DNA from: JBBRHF01 sp038223055
Lineage (GTDB): Bacteria; Actinomycetota; Actinomycetes; JACCUZ01
Length of the DNA: 8,991 nt
NCBI GenBank assembly: GCA_038223055.1
Contig: JBBRHF010000174.1
Location: forward strand, 1-8,991
Direction: 5' to 3'
Program-made: the position numbers and the translations under genes
The notes under the pieces: generated by a model
Databases searched by the model: none
What the model saw: the letters and a program-made list of their open reading frames with translations, nothing else
What the model was told of the DNA's origin: nothing
Shown here: one piece after another, positions 6,565-8,991 of the stretch
How the letters are laid out: the number at the start of each line of letters is the position of its first letter
Position numbering within the stretch: the stretch's first letter is position 1

Positions 6565-7242
6565 GTGAGCATCGCCGTCGAGGAGAACGCGCCGAGGCTG
6601 CAGCAGCGTCGGGCTCGGGACGAGTTGTGGCTGGACGATCTGCGCTGGCACAAGCACATGTTCCAGCAGTCCCGTTTCCAGTGGACCGGGGAGCACGTGA
6701 TGGCGGTGGTCACCCGGATCACCGGGGGGCAGTTGGACTTCTCCACGGTGCGGCACCTGCGGCTGCTGCAGCGCGACCAGGACCAGCTGCGGGACTACAG
6801 CGCGCAGTGCCAGTCAGCGATGGGGGAACCCCTGGAAGAGGCCGGTGTGTGTGTCGGTGGCGGCGGCTGGCATCACGTCGCCCGGGCGGTCGGTTTGGAG
6901 CCCGCCGAATGCACCCTGACGGTGGCAATGGCCCGGCGGACCCCGCCAGCCGAACGCACCAACGCCGATGTGCGGCGGGTCATGCGGGCGCTGCCGTTCT
7001 GCAACCCGCTGATCCAGGTGTGGGAGCTCAAGCAGCTATGGCGGCTGTACGAGGCAACCCGAGACATCGTCGAAGACACCATCTGCGACCTGCTGCTCGA
7101 GCTTCTGCCGACCTGCCCGGTCGAGGAACTCACGCAGGCGCTCGGCCCGCTGTCGATGAAACCCGCGGAACGGGCTCGCTGGTCTCGCCTCGAGCGCGGC
7201 GGCCCCGGAGACCCACGGCGGGTACCCCAGCAGGTCTTCTGA
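6565..7242 (+). CDS. Hypothetical protein, 225 aa, divergent from the HTH-array gene
   Basis: I do not recognise this protein. The reading frame stays open upstream to 6289, but GTG at 6565 is preferred: it gives the N-terminus SIAVEENAPRL, lies just after a possible -10 box (CATGAT), and the sequence changes there from arginine-rich shadow translation to normal amino-acid use. The protein is soluble and mostly helical in appearance. It has an aromatic/basic patch near the N-terminus (LWLDDLRWHKHMFQQSRFQW, 21-40), a Gln/Asp-rich helix (LRLLQRDQDQLRDYSAQ), and a Gly-rich turn (GVCVGGGGWHHVARAVGL). An acidic helix follows (DIVEDTICDLLLELLP), and the tail is basic. No membrane segment or signal peptide is visible. 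The C-terminus ends in RRVPQQVF. Its divergent arrangement with the multi-HTH gene suggests shared control. Confidence 0.7.
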   Translation: MSIAVEENAPRLQQRRARDELWLDDLRWHKHMFQQSRFQWTGEHVMAVVTRITGGQLDFSTVRHLRLLQRDQDQLRDYSAQCQSAMGEPLEEAGVCVGGGGWHHVARAVGLEPAECTLTVAMARRTPPAERTNADVRRVMRALPFCNPLIQVWELKQLWRLYEATRDIVEDTICDLLLELLPTCPVEELTQALGPLSMKPAERARWSRLERGGPGDPRRVPQQVF

Positions 7243-7524
7243 CTTTGAGTCCAGCCCCGGTGTCAGGCTTGAAGTAGCTGGCGCAGCCCCTGCACGCCGG
7301 TGGCGACAGCGGTCAGCTCGCCACTCCGACGCCGCCGATCGCGGAAGGTCGCGAAGGAGACGCGGACGCCAGGACCGCGAGCCGGTCGCCTGCCGCACCG
7401 CGGCGCGGCAGGCAGCTGGCCGGGCGGCGCGACCCGCTGGCGTGCATGGTTGCTGGCTCCAGTTCGAAGGCGACACCTGCCTGATCGGCCGCACACCCGC
7501 TAACGGAGAGGAGATACTGCCGGC
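7243..7524. other. Non-coding spacer before the toxin-antitoxin pair
   Basis: These 282 bp hold no convincing gene. A perfect 9-bp inverted repeat, GCCTGCCGC (7388-7396) and GCGGCAGGC (7405-7413), with an 8-nt loop could end transcription of the upstream gene, though no T tract follows. A minus-strand frame (7263-7496) ends in an ordinary-looking helix, GELTAVATGVQGLRQLLQA, which may be chance or a gene remnant. Confidence 0.4.
7388..7413. terminator. GC-rich 9-bp hairpin without T tract
   Basis: Arms 7388-7396 and 7405-7413 are perfectly complementary around the loop ACCGCGGC, which itself contains a palindromic CCGCGG. It lies 145 bp downstream of the 225-aa gene and 112 bp upstream of the antitoxin gene. 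Actinobacterial terminators often lack a T tract, so it may act as one, or as an operator. Confidence 0.3.
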
Positions 7525-7827
7525 ATGGCGACGGTGACCGCAGTGACGATCGAGCGATCCGGGCCGGCGATCCGCATGGCGCTTGCCCAGCACGCCCCCG
7601 AGGACTGCGCCCGGTTTGAGAGCGAACTGCGGGACGCGCTGCACCGCGCCGAGGACGATCTCGATCTCACCGGCGTCGAGGTCGTCCTGCAGCGGTGGCA
7701 TGGGCTAACCACGATGGCGGCCAATGCGCTCAGCGAGCAGGAACTCGCCCAGGTCGCAGGCGCCCGGTCCGGTCGGTTCACCGGCCTGCGCCAGCGCAAC
7801 GGCGACGGCACCTGGCTCACCCTGTAG
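7525..7827 (+). CDS. DUF6247-like protein, probable antitoxin
   Basis: This 100-aa protein starts with ATG at 7525 behind a purine-rich GGAGAGGAG (7505-7513, 11-nt spacing). Features include APEDCARFESELRDALHRA (24-42), DLDLTGVEVVLQRWHGL (45-61) and a C-terminal GRFTGLRQRNGDGTWLTL. These resemble the actinobacterial DUF6247 family, whose members commonly precede RelE-like toxins; the family assignment is from memory of the pattern. The protein is acidic in the middle and has no obvious DNA-binding fold at the N-terminus. It is followed 18 nt later by a RelE/ParE-like gene, the standard antitoxin-first order, so it is inferred to neutralise that toxin and perhaps to regulate the operon. Confidence 0.65.
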   Translation: MATVTAVTIERSGPAIRMALAQHAPEDCARFESELRDALHRAEDDLDLTGVEVVLQRWHGLTTMAANALSEQELAQVAGARSGRFTGLRQRNGDGTWLTL

Positions 7828-7845
7828 TCCAGGGCCGACCAGCCG

Positions 7846-8100
7846 ATGCCGCGCTACCGCCAGGTCTGGCTGGAGATCGCCGAGCAACAGTATCTCGACC
7901 TGCCCGCGGAACTCCTCGACCCGGTCGATCGGCGCCTGACGCAGCTGGTGGACAACCCGACGGCGGACCCGGACGCGACTTATCACGAACGCTCCGACCA
8001 GTGGAGCCTGCCGGTCGGCGATCACGGGTTCCTGTTCTACGCCGTCGTCGCAGACCCGCCCACCGTGATCATCCTGCGCCTGGTGGTCGGGCTCGGCTGA
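7846..8100 (+). CDS. RelE/ParE-family toxin-like protein
   Basis: This 84-aa protein has the outline of the RelE/ParE fold. An N-terminal strand-helix (YRQVWLEIAEQQYLDLP) leads into the long helix ELLDPVDRRLTQLVDNP (22-38). Then come ERSDQWSLPVGDHGFLFYAVV (48-68), matching the usual LWRLRVGDYRVLYEV core strands, and a final strand PTVIILRLVVGLG. It stops where typical RelE proteins continue with the HRREVY tail that carries catalytic or RNA-contacting residues, so it may belong to a shorter actinobacterial subgroup or be weakly active. The ATG at 7846 has only a weak CAGGG ahead, so translation is probably coupled to the antitoxin gene. RelE-type toxins cut mRNA on the ribosome; ParE types act on gyrase. 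Which applies cannot be told. Confidence 0.7.
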   Translation: MPRYRQVWLEIAEQQYLDLPAELLDPVDRRLTQLVDNPTADPDATYHERSDQWSLPVGDHGFLFYAVVADPPTVIILRLVVGLG

Positions 8101-8154
8101 ACAGACCCGCAGCCCGCTGAGCCGACCCAACGACCCCTCAACCCCCGGTCGACC

Positions 8155-8176
8155 CGGCCGACGGCAAGGTCGGCCG
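8155..8176 (+). terminator. GC hairpin downstream of the TA operon
   Basis: CGGCCGAC (8155-8162) and GTCGGCCG (8169-8176) are perfectly complementary around the loop GGCAAG, starting 55 nt after the toxin stop. No T tract follows. Its position fits a transcription terminator for the TA operon. Confidence 0.45.
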
Positions 8177-8236
8177 CTGCGAGCCCGCGCTGCCCGACCT
8201 GGTATCGCCGGACCCCACAGCCGAGCTTCGGGGCGA

Positions 8237-8311
8237 GTGTCTTGCTCTCTCTGAGGCGCGTCTTGCTAACCGACGGGACATGGTACAAACCGCCCAATCG
8301 TGCGTCTTGCA
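8237..8311 (+). repeat. Three direct GNGTCTTGC boxes
   Basis: GTGTCTTGCT (8237-8246), GCGTCTTGCT (8258-8267) and GCGTCTTGCA (8302-8311) are direct copies with start-to-start spacings of 21 and 44 bp, close to two and four helical turns. They could be binding boxes for a regulator or initiator. The copies are short, so chance is not excluded. Confidence 0.45.
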
Positions 8312-8315
8312 CTCT

Positions 8316-8414
8316 GCTCCCCACCCCGCTCCCCACCCCGCTCCCCACCCTCTCTGGGGAGGTACGGATGGTGTCTGACCTGGTGTTTCGGCTTGCTCCC
8401 CACGCTCCCCACCC
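8316..8414 (+). repeat. Five GCTCCCCAC direct repeats (iteron-like)
   Basis: Three tandem 12-bp units, GCTCCCCACCCC/T, occupy 8316-8327, 8328-8339 and 8340-8351. Two further copies, GCTCCCCAC (8395-8403) and GCTCCCCACCC (8404-8414), abut each other with a 9-bp period. Between them lies TGGGGAG (8355-8361), an inverted copy forming a 7-bp dyad with 8341-8347. The arrangement is iteron-like or operator-like. No replication initiator gene is recognised nearby. Confidence 0.6.
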
Positions 8415-8494
8415 GGCGAGGCACAGATGACGTGAGAGCAGCGGCGTCAAGGAGAGCGCGCCGGCGACCGGCGCAGCCTGGTTCGCGGTCTCCT

Positions 8495-8536
8495 GTCACA
8501 CCGGTCGGGGGAGTTGCACCTTCCGCCGGTTGTGAC
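8495..8536. repeat. Imperfect inverted repeat GTCACA(A)CCGG
   Basis: GTCACACCGG (8495-8504) and CCGGTTGTGAC (8526-8536) are inverted copies that differ by one extra base. They are centred about 120 bp upstream of the CopG-like gene and could be an operator. Confidence 0.4.
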
Positions 8537-8632
8537 GGGACCTTCGGCGGCGACAGCGGAGCGCGACACGCCCGACACCCCGGTACGGGCTAGAACCGCG
8601 ATGCGGCATCAGGGGTGCACTAGGAATGCGCC

Positions 8633-8863
8633 ATGGCAGGCAACGCACGACCGGGCACCGTTCCCAAGGGCGACCGCTCCGCGATCACGGTGCGTGTTCC
8701 TCGCGACCATCGTGGTGTGTACGAGCAGAAGGCCACCGAGCTCGGACTGCCGCTCAGCGACTACATCGGGCTGCTGCTCGCGCGGGCGCACCGGCTCGAG
8801 GACCCCGAGTACGTACATCGGGGTCGCAACCTCGACCAAGCCCAGCTACCGCTCAGCGCCTGA
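8633..8863 (+). CDS. Small CopG/ribbon-helix-helix-like DNA-binding protein
   Basis: This 76-aa protein starts with ATG at 8633, preceded by AGGA (8622-8625) with a 7-nt spacer. After a short basic tail it shows the strand SAITVRVP (16-23), a first helix DHRGVYEQKATELG and a second helix LSDYIGLLLARAHRL (41-55), the ribbon-helix-helix order. The tail is polar. Such proteins are antitoxins, copy-number or transfer regulators, or par adaptors; no toxin gene is visible within the window. The repeat-rich region upstream (8101-8632) may hold its operator. A strong hairpin follows 20 nt after the stop, so it is likely a monocistronic unit. Confidence 0.65.
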   Translation: MAGNARPGTVPKGDRSAITVRVPRDHRGVYEQKATELGLPLSDYIGLLLARAHRLEDPEYVHRGRNLDQAQLPLSA

Positions 8864-8883
8864 GCGGCCCCTAAACAGCGAGA

Positions 8884-8916
8884 AGCCCCCCGTCTGCTTG
8901 GCGGCTAAGGGGGGCT
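8884..8916 (+). terminator. Strong hairpin terminator after the CopG-like gene
   Basis: AGCCCCCC (8884-8891) pairs perfectly with GGGGGGCT (8909-8916) across a 17-nt loop. It begins 20 nt after the stop codon at 8863. Only a short ACTC follows rather than a T run, but stem strength and position support termination. Confidence 0.75.
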
Positions 8917-8937
8917 ACTCGTCGAGAGGTTCACAAC

Positions 8938-8961
8938 ATGAGACCTGTGATCTCGGGGTGA
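8938..8961 (+). CDS. Possible 7-codon leader peptide
   Basis: ATG at 8938 encodes MRPVISG and stops at TGA 8959-8961. A GAGAGG motif (8924-8929) sits 8 nt upstream, good spacing for a ribosome binding site. The stop lies inside the left arm of the long hairpin that follows, as in leader-peptide attenuators. The downstream gene, if any, is outside the window. Confidence 0.25.
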   Translation: MRPVISG

Positions 8962-8991
8962 CCGTACCTCGATTCCGAATCGGGGTCACCC
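8956..8991 (+). promoter_or_regulatory. Long bulged hairpin at the right edge
   Basis: GGGTGA (8956-8961) pairs with TCACCC (8986-8991), and CCTCGATT (8967-8974) pairs with AATCGGGG (8978-8985) allowing one G-T wobble. CCG forms the apical loop and CCGTA a one-sided bulge. It could be an attenuator, terminator or operator. It does not fit the T-arm of a tRNA. The sequence beyond 8991 is needed to tell. Confidence 0.5.

Larger units (their letters stand above)
8101..8632. other. Repeat-rich non-coding region
   Basis: These 532 bp lack a credible gene; the frames at 8242-8430 (plus) and 8266-8499 (minus) simply translate the repeats and have no ribosome binding sites. The region contains a GC hairpin (8155-8176), three GTCTTGC boxes, five GCTCCCCAC boxes, and a dyad around 8495-8536. 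The density of short repeats suggests a regulatory or replication-related site. Confidence 0.5.

Noticed and set aside
7036..7701. 221-codon minus-strand frame
   Set aside because: It overlaps the opposite-strand 225-aa gene and the antitoxin gene and looks like an Arg/Ala-rich shadow.
8316..8414. CRISPR-like array
   Set aside because: Repeat units are 9-12 bp and directly adjacent, with no unique spacers of CRISPR size and no cas genes.
8242..8430. 62-codon plus-strand frame over the GCTCCCCAC repeats
   Set aside because: It encodes only the Leu-Pro-Thr translation of the repeats and has no ribosome binding site.
8956..8991. Possible tRNA 3' end (T-arm-like GATTCCGAATC)
   Set aside because: The loop has the wrong length and lacks the canonical TTCGANTC pattern, and no acceptor, D-arm or anticodon arm could be found upstream.

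Overview
The window is very GC-rich (local dips only in the intergenic stretches) with strong G/C third-position bias, frequent GTG starts and tightly overlapping genes. This fits a high-GC actinomycete (Actinomycetota; genus not resolvable from the sequence). The gene content points to an accessory replicon or integrated element, such as a low-copy plasmid or integrative conjugative element, rather than core chromosome. It holds a ParA-type partition module, part of a Tad/type II-IV secretion-like ATPase cluster, a toxin-antitoxin pair and several small DNA-binding proteins.

Left half, minus strand (4080 down to 1): one compact operon. A ParA ATPase (3019-4080) is followed, with a GTGA overlap, by a protein with two candidate ribbon-helix-helix (RHH) segments (2339-3022), the likely centromere-binding partner. 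After an 11-nt gap comes a single-pass membrane protein with a SAF/CpaB-like domain (1593-2327). Next, with a one-base overlap, is a MinD/CpaE-like ATPase fold with a degenerate P-loop (784-1593). Last, with an 8-nt overlap, is the N-terminal half of a CpaF/TadA-type secretion ATPase that runs off the left edge (791 to 1). Partition genes and secretion genes therefore seem to be co-transcribed.

Intergenic region 4081-4486 looks regulatory. It holds four tandem 11-bp repeats with core GGCACC (4174-4217), which are a candidate centromere or operator for the RHH protein. It also has a 12-bp inverted repeat (4266-4299) and a possible 18-codon leader ORF with a good ribosome binding site that ends at a candidate parA start.

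Centre, minus strand (4487-6328): the most striking gene. It encodes a 613-aa protein made almost entirely of about eleven divergent copies of a ~45-residue helix-turn-helix module joined by Arg/Pro-rich linkers, with a polyproline spacer between modules 7 and 8. I know no named function for it.

Right part, plus strand: a 225-aa unrecognised protein divergent from the HTH-array gene (6565-7242), then a DUF6247-like antitoxin and RelE/ParE-like toxin pair (7525-7827, 7846-8100). A 532-bp non-coding region follows, rich in short direct and inverted repeats (8101-8632). Then come a small CopG/RHH-like protein (8633-8863), a strong terminator-like hairpin (8884-8916), and at the right edge a 7-codon leader-like ORF running into a long hairpin (8938-8991).

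Working model (inference): the ParA/RHH genes and their repeats stabilise a low-copy element, the CpaB/CpaE/CpaF-like genes are the start of a Tad- or conjugation-like export apparatus, the TA pair adds maintenance, and the multi-HTH protein may bind an extended DNA site for replication, segregation or regulation.
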